NCBI GenBank assembly: GCA_017629245.1
Contig: JAGBXO010000011.1
Span: forward strand, 62,001-126,000
Length of the DNA: 64,000 nt
Source: Alphaproteobacteria bacterium
GTDB taxonomy: Bacteria; Pseudomonadota; Alphaproteobacteria; Rs-D84
Direction of reading: 5' to 3'
Both the position numbers and the translations under genes were made by a program. Of the stretch, positions 38,013-44,300 are shown piece after piece. Every line of letters starts with the position of its first letter. The stretch's first letter is position 1. The notes under the pieces were generated by a model. That model was not told the origin of the DNA and did not search any database. It saw only the letters and a program-made list of their open reading frames with translations.

Positions 38013-38056
38013 ATAAAAAAATATCAGTCAGACTGTGCACAAATCTGACTGATACT
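38013..38056 (-). terminator. Second terminator upstream of the capsid gene
   Basis: Perfect 11-bp stem TATCAGTCAGA/TCTGACTGATA, loop of 11 nt, with T7 on the minus strand. Confidence 0.8.
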
Positions 38057-38062
38057 GTCTTA

Positions 38063-38090
38063 AGAAAAATCCCCGCGATGCGGGGATTTA
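38063..38090 (-). terminator. First terminator after the H1-like gene
   Basis: AATCCCCGC/GCGGGGATT hairpin with a T5 run on the minus strand, immediately downstream of the H1-like stop codon. Confidence 0.8.
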
Positions 38091-38092
38091 TA

Positions 38093-38539
38093 TTATTTTT
38101 TCTTGCAAACTTTCTTTGCACACACCTTCTTTGCACATGCTTTTTTTGCAACTGGTTTCACAGCAACTTTTTTAACTGCTACTTTTTTAACCGCAACTTT
38201 TTTTTCAGCTGCCGCTTTCTTTGCAACTGGTTTTACGGCGACTTTTTTCACCGCGACTTTTTTTGCAGCAGGTTTTGCAGTTGCTTTTTTCGCAACAGGT
38301 TTCGCAACAACTTTTTTCACTGCAACTTTTTTTGCCGCAGGTTTTGCAGCTACTTTTTTTGCAGCAGGTTTCGCAGCAACTTTTTTAACAACAACTTTTT
38401 TCACTGCAACTTTTTTTGCAGCAGGTTTTGCAACTGCTTTTTTTGCAGCAGGTTTCGCAGCAACTTTTTTTGCAGCAGGCTTTGCAACTGGCTTTGCTGC
38501 TTCTACTTTCTTGGCAGATTTTCTAAAGAAAAATCCCAT
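38093..38539 (-). CDS. Histone H1-like Lys/Ala/Pro-repeat protein
   Basis: 148 aa built almost wholly of AAKPAAKKV-type repeats after a short start MGFFFRKSAKK, ending in ACAKKVCAKKVCKKK. This is the composition of bacterial H1-like, DNA-condensing proteins. No globular domain. It sits between scaffold and capsid genes on the same strand, with AAAGGAGAG before the ATG. It may be a host nucleoid protein or help compact packaged DNA; neither is shown. The three terminal Cys are unusual. Confidence 0.75.
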   Translation of the reverse strand: MGFFFRKSAKKVEAAKPVAKPAAKKVAAKPAAKKAVAKPAAKKVAVKKVVVKKVAAKPAAKKVAAKPAAKKVAVKKVVAKPVAKKATAKPAAKKVAVKKVAVKPVAKKAAAEKKVAVKKVAVKKVAVKPVAKKACAKKVCAKKVCKKK

Positions 38540-38568
38540 TACTTCTCTCCTTTAACTAGTTTTTGGAT

Positions 38569-38589
38569 AGAACAAATCCGTTTTGTTCT
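38569..38589 (-). promoter_or_regulatory. Palindromic operator candidate in the H1-like gene leader
   Basis: AGAACAAA-N5-TTTGTTCT, a perfect 8-bp inverted repeat about 30 nt before the ATG. Its spacing suits a dimeric repressor or a small leader hairpin. Confidence 0.45.
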
Positions 38590-38648
38590 TACTTTATATT
38601 TTATCATGAAATATGAATATTAGTAAAGAAGAAAAAGTGATTTTTTAT

Positions 38649-39305
38649 CTATGAATATAATTTTTTAAAACCGTTTTCTATTTTTCGAATATATTCTGCA
38701 TCGCCATCACGCCAATATTTTGGATCACGCATCATACGACGCAAATCGGAATCTGTTAAATTTTTTGTTTCATTTTTTTCTGTTTGAACATCAGGTTCCA
38801 TTGATTGCATCATCTTGTAGATACCTTGGATTCCCTGGGCTGTAGTACACAATTCATCAAACGCAGCACGTGGCAGGAAACGCGTTCCAAATTCATTTAT
38901 TGCATGTAATGCATCATTCATTTTTTGCGTATCACCAAAAAATTTTTTTAATTCATTTATTGCGCTAGTCTCAGTTTGCAAAGAAAATAAATCAGAAACC
39001 AACGGTGATAAAAATTCGTTCGCAATATCATATATTTTTTCAACCTGATTTTTTGTTAGACCAATTTCAAAAAATTTTTCACGCAGATTTTCTTCATCAT
39101 ATAATTCATGTACTGGATATTCAGATGCAGATAATGGCACACCTATCGCACGATTAAACTTTTCACGCGTCGCATCATCAGAATCTTTATTTGGTACACT
39201 AATCATTGTGCCAATCTTTTTTTCTAATTCAGTGTATGATTTTATTAATGCAGATGTGTTTAATGTTCCATCTGTGTTCAGAAATTTTTCTGGTATGTTA
39301 TCCAT
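38649..39305 (-). CDS. Capsid scaffold protein, podovirus type
   Basis: 218 aa, acidic and helical. IPEKFLNTDGTLNTSALIKSYTELEKKIG is the usual opening of T7-like scaffolding proteins, followed by YPVHELYDEENLREKFFEIGLTKNQVEKIYD. Such proteins shape the procapsid and leave before DNA packaging. The start overlaps the holin-like gene by 8 nt. Confidence 0.75.
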   Translation of the reverse strand: MDNIPEKFLNTDGTLNTSALIKSYTELEKKIGTMISVPNKDSDDATREKFNRAIGVPLSASEYPVHELYDEENLREKFFEIGLTKNQVEKIYDIANEFLSPLVSDLFSLQTETSAINELKKFFGDTQKMNDALHAINEFGTRFLPRAAFDELCTTAQGIQGIYKMMQSMEPDVQTEKNETKNLTDSDLRRMMRDPKYWRDGDAEYIRKIENGFKKLYS

Positions 39306-39495
39306 TTTCTTTCCCTTTGTTTTCTGTTGATTTGCGCAAGAAGAAAATTCCTGCCAGTGTAAAAACTGATTGCAATGTTATAAACAAATCTGTGTCTCCG
39401 ACTAAATATGCACCAACTGCAGACATTATACCCGTTACAGAAATAATGTATGTGCGATAACCCGTCAGATATCCACCATGTACTATTCGCTTCAT
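39298..39495 (-). CDS. Holin-like small membrane protein
   Basis: 65 aa with two hydrophobic helices (YIISVTGIMSAVGAYLVG and LFITLQSVFTLAGIFFL) and a charged tail. Size, topology and place between a cell-wall hydrolase and the scaffold gene suit a phage holin. I chose the ATG at 39495; the longer frame to 39630 is not credible. Overlaps the scaffold start. Confidence 0.6.
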   Translation of the reverse strand: MKRIVHGGYLTGYRTYIISVTGIMSAVGAYLVGDTDLFITLQSVFTLAGIFFLRKSTENKGKENG

Positions 39496-39508
39496 TTTCA
39501 AATCCCTG

Positions 39509-39919
39509 TTATAAATAAAACAACATTCCATCAATATCCGCGATATACCCGCGGGCGCGTGCCCATTCGGGCATTGAGTCAGAGTGATGAAATCGTGTTG
39601 CACCATAACAACAGTCGGGCAATCCGCCACGCAACATGCGTCTTGCTATACGCAGACACATTTGAAAACCCCGATCGGTTGGCAAAACCTGAGTACGCGA
39701 ATGTCGTGGTGATGCATCTGACAATGCATCAAATATCGTTTTATCAGATATTATGTCCGCAATAGAAATACCAGATGTATTGGACAGATTTTTTATCATG
39801 CTGGTTAAAGCCTCAACCCCGGGCAGCGATGCTGCACCTGTTTGTGCGTAAACCAAGCGCGCAATTTTGTATGCTAAACCTGCGGACATGTCCGTGTTTT
39901 GTATCAGTGCAAAATTCAT
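39509..39919 (-). CDS. SleB-like cell-wall hydrolase (Hydrolase_2 family)
   Basis: 136 aa. GLPDCCYGATRFHHSDSMPEWA followed by a short DGMLFY is the C-terminal signature of SleB/CwlJ-type peptidoglycan hydrolases (GATHFYNP ... P.WA ... H.FY); MLRGGLPD and VYAQTGAASLPGVEALTSMI occupy the expected places before it. Such enzymes occur near phage and GTA clusters of alphaproteobacteria. The catalytic Glu of SleB (in the region before the GATHF block) is not obvious here. GGGGGA lies 4 nt before the ATG at 39919. Confidence 0.65.
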   Translation of the reverse strand: MNFALIQNTDMSAGLAYKIARLVYAQTGAASLPGVEALTSMIKNLSNTSGISIADIISDKTIFDALSDASPRHSRTQVLPTDRGFQMCLRIARRMLRGGLPDCCYGATRFHHSDSMPEWARARGYIADIDGMLFYL

Positions 39920-39933
39920 TATTTCCCCCAGAC

Positions 39934-39960
39934 AAAAAATCCCCATGCATCTGCATGGGG
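39934..39960 (-). terminator. Second intrinsic terminator in the SleB-cluster leader
   Basis: CCCCATGC/GCATGGGG stem followed by T6 on the minus strand. Its T-run ends right at the SleB ribosome-binding site. Confidence 0.8.
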
Positions 39961-39961
39961 G

Positions 39962-39990
39962 TAAAAAAAATTCCACATCTGAATGTGGAT
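39962..39990 (-). terminator. First intrinsic terminator in the SleB-cluster leader
   Basis: TCCACAT/ATGTGGA stem, tetraloop, followed by T8 on the minus strand, about 20 nt after the predicted transcription start. Confidence 0.75.
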
Positions 39991-40015
39991 ATAATCTGTG
40001 CTGTTTATGTTTTGT

Positions 40016-40044
40016 ATACTAGCATATTTTCACAAAAAAGTCAA
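40016..40044 (-). promoter_or_regulatory. Strong promoter for the phage cluster
   Basis: On the minus strand TTGACT (40044-40039), 17 nt, TAGTAT (40021-40016). It points into the phage cluster and directly into two terminators, after the birA stop. Confidence 0.7.
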
Positions 40045-40079
40045 GCAAAAATTTACAAACCGCAGAAAACCAGGATATT

Positions 40080-40760
40080 TCACACGCTTATTTCATCGCC
40101 ATAAACCAGAATATATCGTGAATCACGACGCAAAACCAGCGCACCATTTTCATTTATTCCAACCAATGTTGCCATTTGTCCCTGGTACTTTACCGGACAG
40201 TTTAAACACGCAGCCAAATCCAACCAACGTTCACGCACATAGCGAAAATCGACAGCCATCCATTTGTCCAGATTTCGCATTAAACGCTTTAACAATATTT
40301 CCAATGGGACATCTGAATAGTTATCCATCTTGGTTGTTTTGTATTTATCAACTGTTGGGTTTGACATTACATTAATACCAATGCCAACTATTACAAAGTG
40401 CCCATAATATTCAATCAAACAACCAGAAATCTTGTTTCCATCGACAAGAATATCATTTGGCCACTTAATTGTCGGATGTATCCCAAACGATGCGATTGTT
40501 TCAGCAATTGCAACCGCGACTGAATAGGACAGGCGTGCATCACGCTCTGAACAATCAAAAATAAAACTGACATATAAATTGCCATGGTGCGACACCCATG
40601 GGCGACGAAAACGCCCGCGACCCGCCGACTGGGCCAATGCCCAGATGACTGTGTGATCAGATGCCCCGCCCTGCGCAATTAATTCATGCGCATAATCTTG
40701 GGTGCTGGGGATTTTATCAAAAGATATCAGTTTATAATTTGCCAAGTCTGTATACCCCAT
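40080..40760 (-). CDS. birA: Biotin--[acetyl-CoA-carboxylase] ligase
   Basis: 226 aa. STQDYAHELIAQGG, SAGRGRFRRPWVSHHGNLYVSF (biotinyl-AMP loop GRGRRG), IKWPNDILVDGNKISGCLIE and GIGINVMSN are in the right order for the BirA catalytic domain. The N-terminal DNA-binding domain is missing, so it is a plain ligase. It overlaps the upstream winged-helix gene by 29 nt. Confidence 0.9.
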   Translation of the reverse strand: MGYTDLANYKLISFDKIPSTQDYAHELIAQGGASDHTVIWALAQSAGRGRFRRPWVSHHGNLYVSFIFDCSERDARLSYSVAVAIAETIASFGIHPTIKWPNDILVDGNKISGCLIEYYGHFVIVGIGINVMSNPTVDKYKTTKMDNYSDVPLEILLKRLMRNLDKWMAVDFRYVRERWLDLAACLNCPVKYQGQMATLVGINENGALVLRRDSRYILVYGDEISV

Positions 40761-41151
40761 TTATGTTTTGAATGATATCACGCCCATATTTCTGGCGCAG
40801 CTGATAAATTGCGGTATCAATTGTGTGCGTTGCAACATCAGGCGCAAACCCCATGGCGGTGCGCAAATCCTGATATGATAGGCCACCTGCTTTATGCAAC
40901 AAGGCAATAATTTGTGTCTGCAGCGCCGATAGTGACACGCGACGACCAAATATCTGGGTTATTATGTTTGTATTATCTGTCGCCGATAATATTAATGACT
41001 TTAATTGCATTGGGGAAACAATATCTGACAGTTCCAAGGTATCAAAATTCAAGCAAGTAATTGTCGGCGCATCCAGAACAGTCGCACCAAAATCCGCCAA
41101 GATTTGTCGCCATATTCTATCAGACGTATAAACGCGAACACCATTTAGCAT
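40732..41151 (-). CDS. Winged-helix-like protein upstream of birA
   Basis: 139 aa. The C-terminal ~75 residues (LQTQIIALLHKAGGLSYQDLRTAMGF ... IYQLRQKYGRDIIQNINGVYRL) have the build of an OmpR/PhoB-type winged helix. The N-terminal ~60 residues are short and unlike a receiver (no Asp pocket). It overlaps birA by 29 nt and could be a regulator coupled to it. It might have a leaderless transcript: a TATCAT box ends 7 nt before the ATG. Confidence 0.5.
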   Translation of the reverse strand: MLNGVRVYTSDRIWRQILADFGATVLDAPTITCLNFDTLELSDIVSPMQLKSLILSATDNTNIITQIFGRRVSLSALQTQIIALLHKAGGLSYQDLRTAMGFAPDVATHTIDTAIYQLRQKYGRDIIQNINGVYRLGKL

Positions 41152-41246
41152 GATTTATATGATAATCTATATTAATACTGTTGTCCAACAAAAACCGCAT
41201 CGGTTTATACCGGTGCGGTTTTGGGGTGTCGAAATCCAAATTTAAT

Positions 41247-41492
41247 TTATTCGCGTGTCGCGTTTGGCACGTCAATGAATTTTGTAAAATCCTGAATCTT
41301 GGCACCGGTCGATGCCAAAATCTTGGAAATACTGTTTGTTGATGGCCAACGAGGTTGGCCTTCTTTTGACCAACGTTTACTTTTATTAAATGTGGTTGGA
41401 TCCAGACCACTGCACTTTGCCAGACCAGAACAGGACATACCATGTTCAGTCGCAAAACGTTCTATGGCGCGCCAAACCTCTTCATGTGTCAT
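41247..41492 (-). CDS. Small HTH regulator (paralogue A)
   Basis: 81 aa. EEVWRAIERFATEHGMSCSGLAKCSGLDPTTFNKSKRW is a helix-turn-helix with the form of XRE-like regulators; then SKILASTGAKIQDFTKFID. The core SGLDxTTFNKSKR and the following phrase (RWPS/RYPS) are shared with the gene at 43615, so they are paralogues. AGAGGGAG lies before the ATG. Target unknown. Confidence 0.65.
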   Translation of the reverse strand: MTHEEVWRAIERFATEHGMSCSGLAKCSGLDPTTFNKSKRWSKEGQPRWPSTNSISKILASTGAKIQDFTKFIDVPNATRE

Positions 41493-41641
41493 TTTTATCT
41501 CCCTCTCTTGGTTATACAGGTCAATACAATTTTTATTTGACCTGAAGCGATTTTATTCCAGAAATCCAGGCCATACAACAAGTTGCATTTCCTAGGAAAC
41601 GCCTACTAAAAGCATAAAAAAACACAATACTAAATTTTTTT

Positions 41642-41661
41642 TTGACAAAACTCTTGACAAA
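41642..41661 (+). repeat. Pair of TTGACAAA octamers upstream of the structured RNA
   Basis: Exact TTGACAAA at 41642 and 41654, 12 bp apart, the same octamer and spacing as upstream of the gene at 4777. The second serves as -35 for the RNA below. Confidence 0.5.
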
Positions 41662-41688
41662 TCGTTTTTTGTATACTATATTTCGATT

Positions 41689-41880
41689 CGTCAGAGGGGA
41701 CAAATCCCGATGACCAGGTGCGAAAGCAACTGTGGGGACCAGAGGTTCAGACTCCCTCCTACATTCTCTCTCCTCTGGACTCTGGGCCCCAGCATAAGTT
41801 TAGAGTGCCCAATTTCTTTTTCTCCTTTCCTTCCTTTCGGGGCACTCGGAAATACCGCCGGCAACGGCGGTATTTTTTTC
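41689..41880 (+). ncRNA. Candidate structured RNA of about 190 nt, unknown family
   Basis: Promoter TTGACA (41654-41659), 17 nt, TATATT (41677-41682... see 41677-41682) and an intrinsic terminator (AATACCGCCG/CGGCGGTATT, 41851-41879) bound the transcript. The interior folds well: GTCA-GA-GGG/CCC-GA-TGAC at 41690-41714 with tandem GA/GA mismatches, a CAGGTGC-GAAA-GCAACTG tetraloop hairpin, a long imperfect helix between GGGGACCAGAGG and CCTCTGGACTCTGGGCCCC, and GAGTGCCC/GGGCACTC. No plausible ORF. 6S RNA is one option; SRP RNA and tmRNA hallmarks are missing. Confidence 0.6.
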
Positions 41881-41885
41881 AATTA

Positions 41886-41912
41886 AAAATCCCCCAATGT
41901 TGGGGGATTGAT
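41886..41912 (-). terminator. glyS terminator
   Basis: AATCCCCCAA/TTGGGGGATT hairpin with T-rich tail on the minus strand, immediately after glyS. Confidence 0.8.
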
Positions 41913-41916
41913 TATA

Positions 41917-43278
41917 TTAACCGTTTATAATTTCCAGCACACGAGACGGAACATCCGCAATTGCAACGCGTTCCTGGGCCATCGTGTCACGGTGCCGTAA
42001 TGTGACAGTGCCGTCTTCCATCGTCTGATGATCAACTGTTATACATACAGGTGTACCAATTTCATCATGACGACGATAATTCTTGCCAATATTGCCAGAA
42101 TTTTCTAATTCTATACGACCCACTGCCATCTTACGCAAAGTCGCAACAATATCATTTGAAATATTTAATAATTCAGGGACATTACGCGCCAATGGGATAA
42201 CTGCAGCCTTGACTGGGGACAACGATGGCTTTAATTTCAAAACCGTACGTGTTTTGCCGTCGCCCAGGTCTTCTTCTTCGTACGCCTGAATCATTACAGC
42301 CAACATTGCACGATTTACCCCCATCGCGGTTTCAATCACATATGGCAGGAAGTTCTGACCGCTTTGCGGATCGCTGTATGATAGTTTTGTTGTACTATCC
42401 TTGTTTTCTAAGACAGTTGCATTAATTTTAAAGTCGCCCTGTGCCTTGGTATGAGAACCTAGGTCAAAATCCTGGCGGTTATGAATGCCTTCTACTTCGT
42501 CAAAGCCATCAGGGAATTCATATTCAATATCAACGGCGGCCTTGGCATAGTGAGCCAATTTTTCGTGTGGCATAAAGCGCAGTTTTTCCGCAGGTATTCC
42601 CAATTCATTTATCCACCAAGACATACGCGCATCCATCCACATTTTGTGTTGCACCTCATCATCAGAAGGGTTTACAAAATACTGCATTTCAGCCTGTTCG
42701 AATTCGCGCATACGGAACACAAAGCCACGCGGAGAGATTTCATTACGAAAAGCCTTGCCAATTTGGGCGATACCAAATGGCAACTTATGTGGTTTAGCAT
42801 CCAAGACATTTTTAAAATTCGTATATGTTGTTGTTGCAGTTTCTGGGCGCAAATACGCATTAACTGCGCCATCGGCCGTTGCACCGATTGACAACCCCAT
42901 CATCAATTGGTATGCGCGTGGTTCAGTGATATCTGTGCTGCCACAATTATCGCACTTTGACGCATCCTTCATTTTATCCTGACGCATGCGAGTACCGCAC
43001 TTTTTACATTCTACCAACGGGTCTGAAAATCCCGCTTCGTGACCAGAATATTTCCACAACAAACGATTAGATATTAATGCCGCATCCAATCCCTCGATAT
43101 CATCACGAGAGTAAATCATAGAATTCCACCAAGCATTGCGAATATTCTTCATCAATTCAACACCATATGGACCATAGTCGTACGCCCCGCCCAGACCACC
43201 ATAAATTTCAGATCCGGTAAATATAAAACCACGACGCTTGCACAAGGCAACGATATCATTTACTGTTTTTGCAGGCAT
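41917..43278 (-). CDS. glyS: Glycine--tRNA ligase, single-chain (alpha2) type
   Basis: 453-aa class II synthetase. It opens IVALCKRRGFIFTGSEIYGGLGGAYDYGP and has a four-Cys zinc site (CKKCGTRMR ... CDNCGS), motif 2 FRNEISPRGFVFRMREFEQAE, and an anticodon-binding domain at the C-terminus. This is the homodimeric type of Thermus/Staphylococcus/eukaryotes, not the alpha2beta2 enzyme (glyQ and glyS) usual in Alphaproteobacteria. TAGGGGA precedes the ATG. The upstream intergenic stretch 43279-43614 is AT-rich and shows no gene. Confidence 0.9.
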   Translation of the reverse strand: MPAKTVNDIVALCKRRGFIFTGSEIYGGLGGAYDYGPYGVELMKNIRNAWWNSMIYSRDDIEGLDAALISNRLLWKYSGHEAGFSDPLVECKKCGTRMRQDKMKDASKCDNCGSTDITEPRAYQLMMGLSIGATADGAVNAYLRPETATTTYTNFKNVLDAKPHKLPFGIAQIGKAFRNEISPRGFVFRMREFEQAEMQYFVNPSDDEVQHKMWMDARMSWWINELGIPAEKLRFMPHEKLAHYAKAAVDIEYEFPDGFDEVEGIHNRQDFDLGSHTKAQGDFKINATVLENKDSTTKLSYSDPQSGQNFLPYVIETAMGVNRAMLAVMIQAYEEEDLGDGKTRTVLKLKPSLSPVKAAVIPLARNVPELLNISNDIVATLRKMAVGRIELENSGNIGKNYRRHDEIGTPVCITVDHQTMEDGTVTLRHRDTMAQERVAIADVPSRVLEIING

Positions 43279-43614
43279 ATTTATTCCCCTATGGTTAATG
43301 TTTTCTAATTTGAGTCTATTATATTAACTGTATTTTACACTTTTGCAACAGGGAATTTGAATCAGATTTTATTTTATCATTGACTAATTTTATGAATGTT
43401 TGCTAGGTTCCTTTTATGATGAATTAGACAGAAAGATACAAAGACTTTATTTACATAAAACCATAAGACAGCACAAAATACACACGAGTTTTTCACACTA
43501 ATATCGCGCACAAGTTGATTTTAAACCGCCCAAAATAAGAAAACCAACCTATTGCGACCTTTTAGGATTTATTGCATAATAGAGAACATATGAAATAAAT
43601 TAAAGGGGACGATA

Positions 43615-43878
43615 ATGATTAGCCAGCACGATGTATGGGATGCAATAGACGAATTGGCAGCACGACAAAAAACATCTCCTTCGCGAATGGCAATAAATAG
43701 TGGATTAGACGCAACAACATTTAATAAAAGCAAACGAAATGATGAATACGGCAAATCTAGATACCCATCATTTAGAACTGTTATCAAGGTTCTGGATTCT
43801 TTGAATATGAGCATGGCGGAATTTGGAACAATTTGTGATAAATATCACAAAAAATCGCAGGAAAAGAAAAAACAGTGA
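43615..43878 (+). CDS. Small HTH regulator (paralogue B)
   Basis: 87 aa. HDVWDAIDELAARQKTSPSRMAINSGLDATTFNKSKR, then SRYPSFRTVIKVLDSLNMSMAEFG and a Lys-rich tail. Same fold and shared SGLDxTTFNKSKR core as the gene at 41247. AAAGGGG precedes the ATG. The 335 nt upstream are AT-rich with nothing else visible. Confidence 0.65.
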   Translation: MISQHDVWDAIDELAARQKTSPSRMAINSGLDATTFNKSKRNDEYGKSRYPSFRTVIKVLDSLNMSMAEFGTICDKYHKKSQEKKKQ

Positions 43879-43899
43879 TGTTTTCCACCCGCAGTTAAT

Positions 43900-43930
43900 A
43901 AAAAACCACCATGCGGTGGTTTTATTATTT
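43900..43930. terminator. Terminator between the HTH gene and the tRNA-Lys repeat
   Basis: AAACCACC/GGTGGTTT hairpin with A-run on one side and T-rich tail on the other. Confidence 0.7.
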
Positions 43931-43950
43931 CTGGTGGGGACACAGGGACT
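43927..43950. repeat. 24-bp exact copy of the tRNA-Lys 3' end
   Basis: Identical to 44111-44134, which covers the T-arm, acceptor and CCA end of tRNA-Lys plus 5 nt beyond. Homology stops inside the T-loop. It looks like an attachment-site half or the remnant of a duplicated tRNA. Confidence 0.7.
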
Positions 43951-44088
43951 GTAAATCCCCATCTGCGCCGCATCGGCGCGATGGGCCCCATTCACTGCGT
44001 AAGGTTCAAACGGCGCATACGCTTGTTTTCACCAACTAACGTTCCGAACCCTTTTTGGGTTCTCGTCCGTGCCCCATACAAAAATTAA

Positions 44089-44110
44089 ACGACCGGCAAG
44101 CGGTCGTTAA
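44089..44110 (-). terminator. tRNA-Lys terminator
   Basis: ACGACCG/CGGTCGT hairpin followed by a T-rich tract on the minus strand, right after the tRNA. Confidence 0.75.
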
Positions 44111-44115
44111 ATTTC

Positions 44116-44191
44116 TGGTGGGGACACAGGGACTCGAACCCTGGACCCAATGATTAAAAGTCATTTGCTCTACCAACTGAGCTATGTCCCC
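44116..44191 (-). tRNA. tRNA-Lys (anticodon TTT)
   Basis: Acceptor stem GGGGACA/TGTCCCC, D-arm AGCTCAGTTGGTAGAGC, anticodon loop CTTTTAA (TTT), T-arm with GGTTCGAGTCC, and encoded CCA. Confidence 0.95.
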
Positions 44192-44300
44192 AAAACCGGA
44201 CCTGGAAGAAAGAATTTTGCAATTCTTTTTCCATGGGTCGGGGGCAATTTTGACATAAAAAAAAACAAATTGCAAGAAAAAATGCAATAAAATTACATTT

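Larger units (their letters stand above)
26496..39919 (-). mobile_element. Domesticated podovirus-type structural cluster (GTA-like candidate)
   Basis: All phage-type genes run leftward: hydrolase, holin-like, scaffold, H1-like, capsid, decoration-like, gp11- and gp12-like tail tubes, internal protein, fibre anchor, terminase ATPase, then (after a three-gene plus-strand cassette) terminase nuclease, lipoprotein, portal, Bbp19-like, membrane protein. No integrase, excisionase, phage polymerase or attachment repeats are seen, and no structural frame is obviously disrupted except the terminase. This pattern suits a domesticated particle or gene transfer agent more than a young prophage. A decaying prophage remains possible. 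Confidence 0.7.

Noticed and set aside
38093-38539. Possible CRISPR array or tandem non-coding repeats
   Set aside because: The repetition comes from codons for a Lys/Ala/Pro-rich protein in one open frame; no constant repeat with unique spacers.
38103-38555. Plus-strand ORF opposite the H1-like gene
   Set aside because: A Phe/Ala/Thr-rich mirror of the Lys/Ala codons; it is an antisense shadow.
26496-39919. Standard RcGTA-type gene transfer agent
   Set aside because: The gp11/gp12-type tail tubes, T7-like fibre anchor and connector indicate a podovirus ancestor; no siphovirus tape measure or tail tube genes are seen.
41689-41880. SRP 4.5S RNA
   Set aside because: The conserved GGTCAGG...GGAAGGAAGCAGCC domain is not present.
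43279-43614. A hidden gene in the glyS-HTH gap
   Set aside because: The 336 nt are AT-rich with no ORF of coding character, no clear hairpin and no RNA hallmark.
43951-44100. Possible tmRNA or second tRNA beside tRNA-Lys
   Set aside because: Only the 24-bp tRNA 3' end is shared; no matching 5' acceptor strand, no canonical T-loop and no tmRNA tag sequence could be found.
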